From assembly GCF_002287235.1 (NCBI RefSeq), contig NZ_LMVP01000268.1, positions 1 to 35,975 of the forward strand: a stretch of 35,975 nt of DNA, given 5' to 3'. The notes beneath the pieces were generated by a model. The model ran no database searches. It was given only the letters and a program-made list of their open reading frames with translations, and had not been told where the DNA came from. Numbering within the stretch: position 1 is the stretch's first letter; each line of letters starts with the position of its first letter. Below, piece by piece: positions 18,268 to 26,058 of the stretch. A program made the position numbers and the translations under genes. Source of the stretch: Methanosarcina spelaei. Its GTDB lineage: Archaea > Halobacteriota > Methanosarcinia > Methanosarcinales > Methanosarcinaceae.

Positions 18268-18480
18268 AAAAGGCTTGAGCGAAAACTTTTTTAAAAAAAG
18301 TTTGATCAAAAACCTCTAGTAACTGCGTGATCACAAGCCTTATTAAAAAAGGCTTGAACGAAAACCTTTTGAGAAAAGGTTTTATCGAAAACACGAGAAA
18401 CATTTGGATTTGAGAAACTTATCCCCAAACCCTATAGGCGTGATAAACCGGCGCAACGGTTTCGGGTCAACGGTTGCTTG
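18250..18480. repeat. Palindromic repeat block B, between mfnF and mfnE
   Basis: The same family as block A. The first hairpin CAAGCCTTTTT...AAAAAGGCTTG (18255-18277) contains the mfnF stop codon. Degenerate hairpins, the ATCCCCAAACCCTATAGGCG spacer and the CGGCGCAACGGTT module follow, ending just before the mfnE ribosome site. It fills the whole 220-bp gap inside the gene cluster, so any mfnF-mfnE cotranscript would carry several stable stems. Confidence 0.85.
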
Positions 18481-18491
18481 AAAGGAAAACT

Positions 18492-19160
18492 ATGAGAGTG
18501 GTAATAAAAATAGGGGGAAGCCTTATTAAAGAGGCCCCCGAGCTTGTAGACAGGCTCGTAAAGGAATTTGGCTCAGGAAGCCAGAAAATTCCAGAGGAAG
18601 CGTGTATATCCGAAGGACTTCCTTATTCCGTTCTAATAGTACCCGGAGGAGGAGTTTTTGCTGATGCAGTAAGGAAAACTGATGAGAGCTTTTCCCTTAG
18701 TGCCGATGCGGCTCACTGGATGGCTATACTGGGTATGGAGCAATATGCCTGCTATCTTAAGGATAAAAGCCATGCGCTGGGCGTAAATTCGATAGCCAGT
18801 CTGCCTCATGGCGTCTCTGTTCTTTTCCCATACCGGCTACTGAGAACGGAAGATCCTCTGCCTCATACCTGGGACGTGACCTCTGATACTATCGCAGCCT
18901 GGGTTGCAAAGCGGATTGGAGCAACCTTAATAAAGGCCACGGACGTGGACGGTATATTCATTAATGGAAAATTAGTCAGGGAAATTTCTGCTGTCAGCTA
19001 TATAGGAAACCGTGAAAGCTGTATTGATTTTGCCCTGCCGGGATTTCTCACGAAAAAACGAATGGAGTGCCTGATTGTAAACGGAAAATTTCCGGATAGG
19101 GTAGTTCAGGCTGTGTATGGGAAGTCCGTGCTTGGTACTGTGGTAAAGGGGAATATTTAA
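18492..19160 (+). CDS. mfnE: MfnE, aminomethylfuran phosphate kinase
   Basis: A 222-aa amino-acid-kinase-family protein. MfnE phosphorylates (5-(aminomethyl)furan-3-yl)methyl phosphate to the diphosphate, the substrate used with the MfnF step. Motifs: VVIKIGGSLIKEAPEL at the N-terminus, IVPGGGVFAD for phosphate binding, HWMAILGMEQYACYL, TIAAWVAKRIGATLIKATDV and DGIFINGKL. The start is the ATG preceded by AAAGGAAAAC; the upstream TTG would extend into the repeat. Third gene of the mfn cluster. Confidence 0.88.
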   Translation: MRVVIKIGGSLIKEAPELVDRLVKEFGSGSQKIPEEACISEGLPYSVLIVPGGGVFADAVRKTDESFSLSADAAHWMAILGMEQYACYLKDKSHALGVNSIASLPHGVSVLFPYRLLRTEDPLPHTWDVTSDTIAAWVAKRIGATLIKATDVDGIFINGKLVREISAVSYIGNRESCIDFALPGFLTKKRMECLIVNGKFPDRVVQAVYGKSVLGTVVKGNI

Positions 19161-19335
19161 ATCGTATATCGTATATGACTAGGGCAGAAGCAAAGCGTGT
19201 CCAAAAGCATTAATTAAATTCAGTTCATTAAATCTGCTAACGTTAACAAAGGTGCCCGGAAAAGCAAAAGATCGATACTTAAAGAAGGCACCTCATTCAT
19301 CGGCAACTCGTTACAAAATTTACTATTCGAAGTAA

Positions 19336-19524
<189 letters not shown>

Positions 19525-19627
19525 TTCAGATAAATTCCGAAGGATACTTAATGCCTGATGTGTAAACAAAATTAAATTCGACCTTAAACTCGATCAAAAG
19601 ATCAGACAAAATCTAAGAGGAATTATA

Positions 19628-19897
19628 ATGGGTGATGTTGCAGCAAAGATTAAAATCATGCCAGAGAGCGTTGACACTGACCTTGCAGAGCTGAAAGAGA
19701 AAATAAAAAGCGTAATTCCAGCAGGAGCCGACCTTCACGGAGATATTGTTGAAGAGCCGATTGCTTTTGGTTTGAAGGCTCTGATTGTGACATTAATTGT
19801 TAATGATGAAGAAGGCGGAACTGAGCCTGCAGAAGAAGCCTTTGCAAAAGTTTCCGGCGTTGAAAACGTCCAGGTTATTGACGTCAATCGTTTTTAA
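19628..19897 (+). CDS. ef1b: Elongation factor 1-beta (aEF-1B)
   Basis: An 89-aa archaeal EF-1beta, the guanine-nucleotide exchange factor for EF-1alpha. The sequence is complete, with [20 protein letters not shown] at the start, [16 protein letters not shown] in the middle and a C-terminal [28 protein letters not shown] precedes the ATG. The upstream neighbour is the usual zinc ribbon; a hairpin terminator and a tRNA gene follow. Confidence 0.95.
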   Translation: MGDVAAKIKIMPESVDTDLAELKEKIKSVIPAGADLHGDIVEEPIAFGLKALIVTLIVNDEEGGTEPAEEAFAKVSGVENVQVIDVNRF

Positions 19898-19909
19898 GAG
19901 GAGAAGAGA

Positions 19910-19928
19910 CCCGGACAATGCGTCCGGG
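19910..19928 (+). terminator. Hairpin after EF-1beta
   Basis: CCCGGAC and GTCCGGG form a perfect 7-bp GC-rich stem with a 5-nt loop, 12 bp after the EF-1beta stop, followed by AAACAGTCTTTT. It probably ends the zinc-ribbon/EF-1beta transcript before the tRNA gene. Confidence 0.6.
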
Positions 19929-19956
19929 AAACAGTCTTTTCATATTCTCCTTTCTT

Positions 19957-20028
19957 GGGCTCGTAGATCAGGGGAAGATCGTTACGTTCGCAACGTAAAG
20001 GCCGCGGGTTCGAATCCCGCCGAGTCCA
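19957..20028 (+). tRNA. tRNA-Ala (anticodon CGC)
   Basis: A 72-nt cloverleaf. The acceptor stem is GGGCTCG with CGAGTCC and includes the G3:U70 wobble pair that identifies alanine tRNAs. The D arm has GATC/GATC. The anticodon stem TTACG/CGTAA holds the loop TTCGCAA, anticodon CGC. The T arm is GCGGG TTCGAAT CCCGC, and the discriminator is A. CCA is not encoded and no intron is present. Confidence 0.95.
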
Positions 20029-20644
20029 TTTAAAAAATATTAAGAAAGCTTATCAGTTACGTAAGTTGCATTAAACATGCTCTTAAAGTACCTTAATCGC
20101 TCTGAAAATCTCACAAATACATTTAGTCAGAATAACTAAACTGTAAAAACGTATAATTTTAAACTATAAAATGTATAGTTTTAAACTGTAAAAACGTGTA
20201 GTCTCTGGAATCGATTATCAGGACAGAAGTACTCATTTTCATGCTACAATCGGATAGTAATCCTTTTCATGCTATAATCGGATAGTAATCCTTTTCATGC
20301 TACAATCCGGATGTAATTGCTCTACACCTATGCATAGAAGTTCAGCTTGCTTGAATTCGGAGATGAAGGTTGAAATGGGGATTTCTCCTTTTTGTCTGGT
20401 TTTTCTTTTTTGGCTTTAATATGCCAGAATCTCGTTAGAAAGACAATTTTCTCCATTTAAACAGGAAGACAAAAACTAGTAAAGTGTATCCTGGCAAATT
20501 TATTTAAACATAGCTATTTTCTTAGCGAATTATATTTGCTTGAAAGCCTGTTAAAAAACAGCATTGCCATAATATTGACGGATTGAACATCTCAATACAA
20601 ATGTATAAATATGTTAATATATGACATTATTTTGGGGTGATATT
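20029..20644. other. Intergenic stretch with two tandem repeats
   Basis: No gene seen over 616 bp. At 20138-20204 there are three roughly 22-bp copies of AAACTGTAAAAACGTATA-like sequence. At 20236-20318 there are three copies of a 28-bp unit beginning TTTTCATGCTACAATC. The right end carries the Hsp20 promoter. Confidence 0.55.
20236..20318. repeat. 28-bp tandem repeat, three copies
   Basis: Copies begin at 20236, 20264 and 20292 with TTTTCATGCTA(C/T)AATC. The first two also share GGATAGTAATCC. The third is partly degenerate. Uniform spacing and no unique spacers mark it as a minisatellite and not a CRISPR. Confidence 0.75.
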
Positions 20645-20944
20645 ATGGTGGAAACATTAAGACTATCACCGGTAATTAGTACATATCCTGATGACAAATA
20701 TGAAAACCTTTTAATTGAAGTACTTCTTCCAGGAGTGGAAAAGAAAGACGTTTCTTTCAAACTCACAAGTGACAGCTTTTATGTAAGCGATAAAAAAGAA
20801 GGAGTTTCATACCTGGACAGCTATCCAACCGACTGCCCAGTAGTTCCGGAAAAAGCTGTTGCCAAATATTCAAACGGTGTACTTAAAGTCACTGTGCCTT
20901 ATCAGGAGCCTTTAGAGAAATTAGTTGATGTAAAAATAGAATAA
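20645..20944 (+). CDS. Small Hsp20/alpha-crystallin-like protein
   Basis: A 99-aa protein resembling a bare alpha-crystallin domain: NLLIEVLLPGVEKKDVSFKL matches the family's strand pattern with its L-PGV-K-D core, and AVAKYSNGVLKVTVPYQEP matches the A-Y-NGVL-V-VP signature. It lacks the usual N-terminal extension and the C-terminal IxI motif needed for large oligomers, so it may be a minimal or diverged member. GGGGTGAT immediately before the ATG is a near-perfect match to the anti-Shine-Dalgarno and sets the start over the ATG at 20621. It is a single gene. Confidence 0.82.
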   Translation: MVETLRLSPVISTYPDDKYENLLIEVLLPGVEKKDVSFKLTSDSFYVSDKKEGVSYLDSYPTDCPVVPEKAVAKYSNGVLKVTVPYQEPLEKLVDVKIE

Positions 20945-21348
20945 AAAACTATCGCATAGCAAACTTCTCTAAAGAAAAAGCAGCAAACGAAAACCTGAAA
21001 TCATAGTTTGCAAAACCTTAGAATTATCACTTTTTCAGGCTATATTGTTCTCGATTTTCTACTTTTTGTAACTTTTTAGGGTAAACATATTCACCGTGCC
21101 AAGAACGACACGGTACGGCAAACATTTCGGATCAGAAACATTTGTAATTCAGCCCTCTTGAGCGTAGCGAAAAGGGCACCGTCCTCCCGAGACGGAACTC
21201 GGGTGACGGAACTCGGGTGACGGAACTCGGGTGACGGAACTCGGGCAGCGAAGCATTTACATGTAAGGTGAACAATAAAGTGCACGAAAAGCTGACTAAA
21301 AGACAGGCAAAAATAAAATAAAACTGGACGACTGGTAGAGGAAAACCA
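20945..21348. other. Intergenic stretch with GC-rich 14-bp repeats
   Basis: No gene seen. A GC-rich block (about 21150-21260) containing the 14-bp repeats described separately looks like a dispersed repeat element inserted ahead of the cyclophilin gene. Confidence 0.5.
21191..21245. repeat. 14-bp tandem repeat, 3.9 copies
   Basis: GACGGAACTCGGGT is repeated perfectly at 21191, 21205 and 21219, with a 13-bp copy at 21233. The preceding CTCCCGAG is partly complementary to the unit's CTCGGG, so the array can fold. Confidence 0.85.
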
Positions 21349-21816
21349 ATGGCTGTATGGAAAGGAAAGAAAGTAATTCTACATACCACTATGGGCGATA
21401 TAACAATTGAGCTCTTTGAAGACATGCCGATTACGGCAGGAAATTTTGCAAAACTCGTGGAGAAAGGCTTCTATGACGGAGTTGTTTTTCACAGGGTAAT
21501 CGACAAATTTATGATCCAGGGTGGAGATCCAACAGGTACAGGTATGGGAGGACCAGGCTACGAGATTCCGGATGAGTTCACAAGCCATAACCGGAACGAC
21601 AGGGGAACTATATCTATGGCAAACGCAGGCCCTAATACAGGCGGCAGCCAGTTCTTTATCAACCTCGTAAACAATAATCATCTTGACAGGATGCACCCCG
21701 TCTTCGGGAAGGTAGTCGAAGGCATGGATGTTGTGGATTCTATGGGAAAAGTCAAAACTGACCGTCAGGATCGCCCGAAAACCGAAGTGAAAATTATAAA
21801 GGCTGAACTGGTCTGA
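21349..21816 (+). CDS. ppiA: Cyclophilin-type peptidyl-prolyl cis-trans isomerase
   Basis: A 155-aa single-domain cytosolic cyclophilin without a signal peptide. The catalytic signatures are all present: FYDGVVFHRVIDKFMIQGGD (active-site Arg in FHRV, Gln in IQGGDP), then TISMANAGPNTGGSQFFINL and MHPVFGKVVEGMDVVD. It accelerates proline isomerisation during folding. GAGG lies 7-10 nt before the ATG. It is not clearly in an operon, but it adds to the folding factors of this window (DnaK system, Hsp20). Confidence 0.95.
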   Translation: MAVWKGKKVILHTTMGDITIELFEDMPITAGNFAKLVEKGFYDGVVFHRVIDKFMIQGGDPTGTGMGGPGYEIPDEFTSHNRNDRGTISMANAGPNTGGSQFFINLVNNNHLDRMHPVFGKVVEGMDVVDSMGKVKTDRQDRPKTEVKIIKAELV

Positions 21817-22188
21817 AGCTTCTTAATGCTTCAGGGCAATTCATGCCTTTTATTTTTCCTATCTTTGCAGCTATCTGTTCTTGTATTATCTGTTTTTTAC
21901 CTCTTATTTTTTCATATTTTCTATTTTCCGTTTTTGCTATTCGGTTATTAACTTATTTACTATTTTTATCTCTATATCTAATCATGTTCTCTATACACCC
22001 TTTCTGAATCTTTTTTCTTGAATCTTTTTTCTTGAATTTTTTTTCTAACTATTATTTTTGATCACTATTTTTGATCACTATTTCTGATTGCAATTTCTGC
22101 ACACGATTTCTGATCTAATTTTCGGATACTATGATAAAAAAGCCCGCATAATTAGAATATAATTTCTTTTATCGGAGACTGAAACCTG
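21817..22188. other. Pyrimidine-rich intergenic stretch
   Basis: No gene seen. Long T-rich runs follow the cyclophilin stop and would act as terminators. Between about 22008 and 22090 there are short direct repeats of CTTGAATCTTTTTT and of ATTTTTGATCACT. Confidence 0.45.
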
Positions 22189-23880
22189 TTGAACACAGGA
22201 GAAGAGATTTTTGTGTTGAAAACAGAAGAGGAATTGGATTTTCTGGCAAGTGAAACCCTTAAAGCCAGGTATCTGCGTGAGGGAGAAAAGGACTGGAAGG
22301 ATGTCTGTGAGAGAGTTGCAAAGGCAGTTGCATTAACTGAGGAAGAGTATCTGGATTTCAAAGACCTCATGGTCAGGAAGATTTTTCTTCCAAGCTCGCC
22401 CACGCTTATGAATGCGGGTACTGAATTCGGACAGCTTGCAGCCTGTTTTGTAATTCCTGTGGAGGACGGAGTCGAGGAAATCTTCAATTCGATAAAAAGT
22501 GCAGCCCTAACCCAGAAAACGGGAGGGGGTACAGGGTTTGATTTCTCAAAAATACGCCCTGAAGGTTTTACCAGTTCATGTGGTAATAACTCGACTAGCG
22601 GTCCTGTAACTGTCATGAAACTGTTCAATGAGGCAACCGAGATCGTAAAACAATTTGGAAGGCGACGAGGTGCCAATATGGGCATCCTTGATGTTTCCCA
22701 TAACGATATCCTTTCTTTCATAAGGGCAAAGCATGTCGAAGGAGAGTTGAGCAATTTCAATCTCTCAGTTATGGTACCTGATGCTTTCATGGAACTTGTT
22801 GAAGCTAATAAGGCTGACGAAGTTTGGAACAGGCAAACAGGTGTGACAGTCGGGGATATATTTTCCGAGATTGTAGAGGGAATATGGAGAAATGGTGAAC
22901 CTGGCATTCTTTTTTATGACCGAATAAACAGAGATAACTTCACACCCGCCCTTGGTAACATCTCGGCTACAAATCCCTGTGGTGAAGAGCCACTTCTGCC
23001 TTTTGAAGCTTGCAACCTGGGCAGCATAAATCTTTCACTTTTCATTACAGACAGAAAGGTAAACTGGGACTTCCTCAGGGAAGTAGCCGGAAAAGCTATC
23101 CGTTTCCTGGATTACGAAATTGATAAAAATACATATCCTGTTCCGGAGATCGAAGTTGCAACTAAAAGGACCAGGAAAGTAGGGCTTGGAGTAATGGGGC
23201 TTCATGATATGCTTTTAAAGCTCGGGCTGCCCTATGACTCACAGGAAGCCCTCAAGCTTGCGGAAAAGCTTATGGAACAGATTACCTGGGCTTCGATCAG
23301 GGAATCAAGGAAACTTGCTGCTGAAAAAGGAAGTTTTCCGGAATATGAGGATTCCTCGTGGGAACTTCCAATGAGGAACGCTGCACTAACCGCAGTCGCT
23401 CCGACTGGCACAATCAGCATTCTTGCCGGTTGTTCGGCAGGAATTGAGCCTGTTTTCAGCTGGGTCTACAGACGAACTCAGACCGTAGGCAGGGAATTTA
23501 TGCTTGTTCATCCGTTTTTTAAGGCGTATTTCAAACCAAAACTGTCGGAAGCTGACTATGAATGGCTTCTGGAGCATGTCTATAAGTATGGTACGTTGCA
23601 GGATGTGGAAAATTCAGAACTTGTAAGTGAAGAGGATAAGCAGCTTTTCAGGTCAGCCCTTGATATTGACTGGAAGGCCCATATTGATATGCAGGCCTCA
23701 TTTCAACGGCACTGCCATGCCGGGATTTCGAAAACTATAAATATGCCTGGTTCCGCAAGAAAAGAGGATATCAAACAGGCTCTAGTTTATGCCTGGAAAC
23801 AGGGACTTAAGGGGCTTACTATCTATAGGACCGGAAGCAGACAGCATGTAGTACTCAGCCTCCAGAAATTTAAAAATTAG
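22189..23880 (+). CDS. nrdJ: Adenosylcobalamin-dependent (class II) ribonucleotide reductase
   Basis: A 563-aa class II ribonucleotide reductase, making deoxyribonucleotides with a B12-generated thiyl radical. Catalytic elements are intact: GQLAACFVIPVED (first redox Cys), ATNPCGEEPLLPFEACNLGS (Asn, radical Cys, Glu, then the second redox Cys), and AVAPTGTISILAGCSAGIEP. The N-terminal ATP-cone is absent. The protein stops soon after GLKGLTIYRTGSRQ and has no C-terminal CxxC tail that normally re-reduces the active site. The start is TTG (an in-frame TGA lies just upstream), with GGAG about 11 nt before it. The stop is TAG, then five codons (NYYCL) and TAA. A minisatellite follows at once. Confidence 0.9.
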   Translation: MNTGEEIFVLKTEEELDFLASETLKARYLREGEKDWKDVCERVAKAVALTEEEYLDFKDLMVRKIFLPSSPTLMNAGTEFGQLAACFVIPVEDGVEEIFNSIKSAALTQKTGGGTGFDFSKIRPEGFTSSCGNNSTSGPVTVMKLFNEATEIVKQFGRRRGANMGILDVSHNDILSFIRAKHVEGELSNFNLSVMVPDAFMELVEANKADEVWNRQTGVTVGDIFSEIVEGIWRNGEPGILFYDRINRDNFTPALGNISATNPCGEEPLLPFEACNLGSINLSLFITDRKVNWDFLREVAGKAIRFLDYEIDKNTYPVPEIEVATKRTRKVGLGVMGLHDMLLKLGLPYDSQEALKLAEKLMEQITWASIRESRKLAAEKGSFPEYEDSSWELPMRNAALTAVAPTGTISILAGCSAGIEPVFSWVYRRTQTVGREFMLVHPFFKAYFKPKLSEADYEWLLEHVYKYGTLQDVENSELVSEEDKQLFRSALDIDWKAHIDMQASFQRHCHAGISKTINMPGSARKEDIKQALVYAWKQGLKGLTIYRTGSRQHVVLSLQKFKN

Positions 23881-24339
23881 AATTATTATTGTCTGTAAAA
23901 AACAATAAGGCTGTAACCTTTAAAAAACAGAAAGCTGTAACCTTTAAAAAACAGAAAGCTGTAACCTTTAAAAAACAGAAAGCTGTAACCTTTAAAAAAC
24001 AGAAAGCTGTAACCTTTAAAAAACAGAAAGCTGTAACCTTTAAAAAACAGAAAGCTGTAACCTTTAAAAAACAGAAAGCTGTAACCTTTGAAAAATATAA
24101 AGTTGTGATCTGCAAAAAACTATAAAGCTGTAACTACTAAAAAACATAAAACTGTGATCTACAAAAACTATAGAGTTGTAACCTGTGAAAACATAAAAGT
24201 GTAACCTCTAAAATCTGTTTATTATCTAGAAACCGAATCAGGCGCCTGCAAAGAAGCCCGCATTATAAACAGTGTAATAAATATTCTAATGTGTTATCTT
24301 ACTAAAAATATATATACATTTAATCACTCTAAATAATAT
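23881..24339. other. Intergenic stretch: minisatellite and eamA promoter
   Basis: The left half is the 24-bp repeat array and its decayed copies. The right part holds an AAATATATATACATTTAA TATA element (about 24305-24322) some 20-35 bp before the eamA-family ATG. No ribosome site is visible, suggesting a leaderless message. Confidence 0.55.
23907..24215. repeat. 24-bp minisatellite with decaying 3' copies
   Basis: Seven nearly identical copies of AAAGCTGTAACCTTTAAAAAACAG (24 bp) occupy 23907-24074. Two diverged copies reach 24122, and increasingly degenerate 21-25-bp copies (TGTAAC...AAAAAC) run to about 24215. Because 24 is a multiple of 3, the array is open in frame and would encode KAVTFKKQ repeats from a TTG at 23889, but there is no ribosome site and I do not call it a gene. 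Confidence 0.9.
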
Positions 24340-25302
24340 ATGACTGATACATTCAAACATCACCTTGAATTGTTAATCGCCTGCGTGATTTATGGTACTG
24401 TTGGAATCTACATGCAACAGCTTGAGGATATGTCTATAGGGTCAATTATTTTCTATAGAATATTCTTCGGACTGACAGCTCTTTTATTCTATCTTTCAAT
24501 TACTCGAAACTTAGGTCAGTTAGCTTTAAAAAGAAAAAAGAAGTACCTGCTTCTTCTGGGAATCCTGTATGTTTTGCAAATGTTTTCCTATTATTCGGCA
24601 ATTCGTTATCTTGGAGCTTCTTCAGCCGTTCTTCTGCTCTATACGGATCCGATATATCTGACTATTCTTGCTCCTCTACTGCTTGGAGAAAAGAACACGG
24701 GAAAGACTATTTTTGCCCTCTTCCTTGGCTTAATAGGAGTTTTCTATATAACAAGGCCGGAAGGAGGCTTTGAGCAGATTGAACTTGGCAGCAGTTATCT
24801 TAAGGGAGTACTCTTCGGGCTTACAGGAGGTCTTTTCAGCAGTGGCGTAATAATCTCGGTTCGTTATCTCAGAGATGAATATAATGGGCTTACCCAGCTC
24901 TTCTGGCAGAGTGCAATCAGCCTTTTCTTCCTTTCACCGTTCGCAGTTTCCGTTCCACGAGATATACTTACCGGAAACCTTCCAGTCCTGGTGGTCTTCG
25001 GAGTATTGATTACAGGAATCGGTGCAGTGTTTTATATAAGAGGTGTAACAGGCGTGAACGCTATTACAGGCAGTCTCTTTACTCTGCTTGAACCGGTTTC
25101 CTGTATGTTCTTCGATTATACTGTACTGGGAAGCTCGATTCACAGTGGAATGCTCACTGGCTGTATTTTCATCCTTGCTGCAGCAATTGTAATAAGCCTT
25201 GATGACTCAGTTTCCCCGATAAAACTGTTTTTCCTGAACAAAGCAGCCTCTGGCAAAAGGGCTTTTGTCAGAAAAAAACCGGTTTTAAGAGCTGAGGATT
25301 AA
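24340..25302 (+). CDS. EamA/DMT-family transporter
   Basis: A 320-aa membrane protein with ten predicted helices in two five-helix EamA repeats, the drug/metabolite transporter layout. Typical pieces are LLIACVIYGTVGIYMQQLE and IIFYRIFFGLTALLFYLSI at the start of repeat 1, LGASSAVLLLYTDPIYLTIL in its last helices, and VNAITGSLFTLLEPVSCMFF in repeat 2. The C-terminus is basic and cytosolic. Substrate is unknown; members export amino acids or other metabolites. It is a single gene, followed by T-rich terminator-like runs (about 25320-25365). Confidence 0.9.
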   Translation: MTDTFKHHLELLIACVIYGTVGIYMQQLEDMSIGSIIFYRIFFGLTALLFYLSITRNLGQLALKRKKKYLLLLGILYVLQMFSYYSAIRYLGASSAVLLLYTDPIYLTILAPLLLGEKNTGKTIFALFLGLIGVFYITRPEGGFEQIELGSSYLKGVLFGLTGGLFSSGVIISVRYLRDEYNGLTQLFWQSAISLFFLSPFAVSVPRDILTGNLPVLVVFGVLITGIGAVFYIRGVTGVNAITGSLFTLLEPVSCMFFDYTVLGSSIHSGMLTGCIFILAAAIVISLDDSVSPIKLFFLNKAASGKRAFVRKKPVLRAED

Positions 25303-26058
25303 TAAAACTCTATACCTGAACTCTATTTTTCCTTTTTCTTTCCTTTATCTTTTTCTCAAATTAATCTGTTTCTGTCCCTTTTGAGCTCAACGGTTGATCC
25401 GCAACCGTTGACCCGCAACCGTTGCGCCGGTTGATCACGCCGTTGCCAGGGGAAGAATTTCGTGCACTATTTTAGGTCAAGCTTTTTAAAAAAAGGCTTG
25501 TGATCACGCCGTCATGATGTTTTAGATTTAGCAGTAATTTTTGCTCAAGCCTTTTTTGAAAAGGCTTGTGATCACGCCTATAGGGTTTGGGGATAAGTTC
25601 CTCAAATCCAAATGTTACTGGGTTTTCGCTCAAGCCTTTTTTGAAAAGGCTTGCGGGCAAGCAGTTTTTTGAAAAGGCTTGTGATCACGCCTATAGGGTT
25701 AGAGGATAAGTTTTTCAAATCCAAGCACTGCTCGGGGTTTTCGCTCAAGCCTTTTTTGAAAAGGCTTGTGGTATAACAAAGCTTAAATCAAGTACAGCAA
25801 TTACTGAATAATTGATTGGCGTGTGGAAGATCAGTTTTCTTCAGGACAGACAAAAACGTTCTTTCCCGAACACGGATATTATGTTCGTTAAATACTTATT
25901 TGAAGTTTGATATATAAGCGGCGGTAGTAAAGTTTTCCAGTAGTCCACCGGTTTGCATTTATTATTAATACTTATCGGGCAGCTGCAGGACATCTGCAGG
26001 ACAGGACTGCACTGACCGCACTTTCACTTTAGCTAATCTTTCTTCAGGGAGACCCTAT
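25303..26058. other. Intergenic stretch: repeat block C and ileS promoter
   Basis: The left half is the third palindromic repeat block. The right half is ordinary sequence, with a TTTGATATATAAGCGG TATA element near 25906-25921 that should drive ileS with a leader of about 110 nt. Confidence 0.55.
25387..25770. repeat. Palindromic repeat block C (inverted orientation)
   Basis: The same modules as blocks A and B but reversed: CAACCGTTG words first (25387-25432), then four CAAGCCTTTTTT...AAAAGGCTTG-type hairpins. These are separated by spacers with CCTATAGGGTTTGGGGATAA, at about 85-bp spacing where intact (hairpins begin at 25546 and 25631). It is the longest of the three blocks. Confidence 0.85.

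Noticed and set aside
22152-22907. 251-codon antisense frame over nrdJ
   Set aside because: It is the complement of a clearly conserved enzyme, with no domain of its own; it is a shadow frame.
23889-24125. 78-codon KAVTFKKQ repeat protein
   Set aside because: TTG start without ribosome site; the frame is open only because the 24-bp minisatellite unit is a multiple of three, and it is open on the other strand too.
23907-24215. CRISPR-like array
   Set aside because: Copies abut without unique spacers; it is a tandem minisatellite. The 85-86-bp palindromic units at 15880, 18250 and 25387 also have conserved, not unique, spacers, and no cas genes are present.
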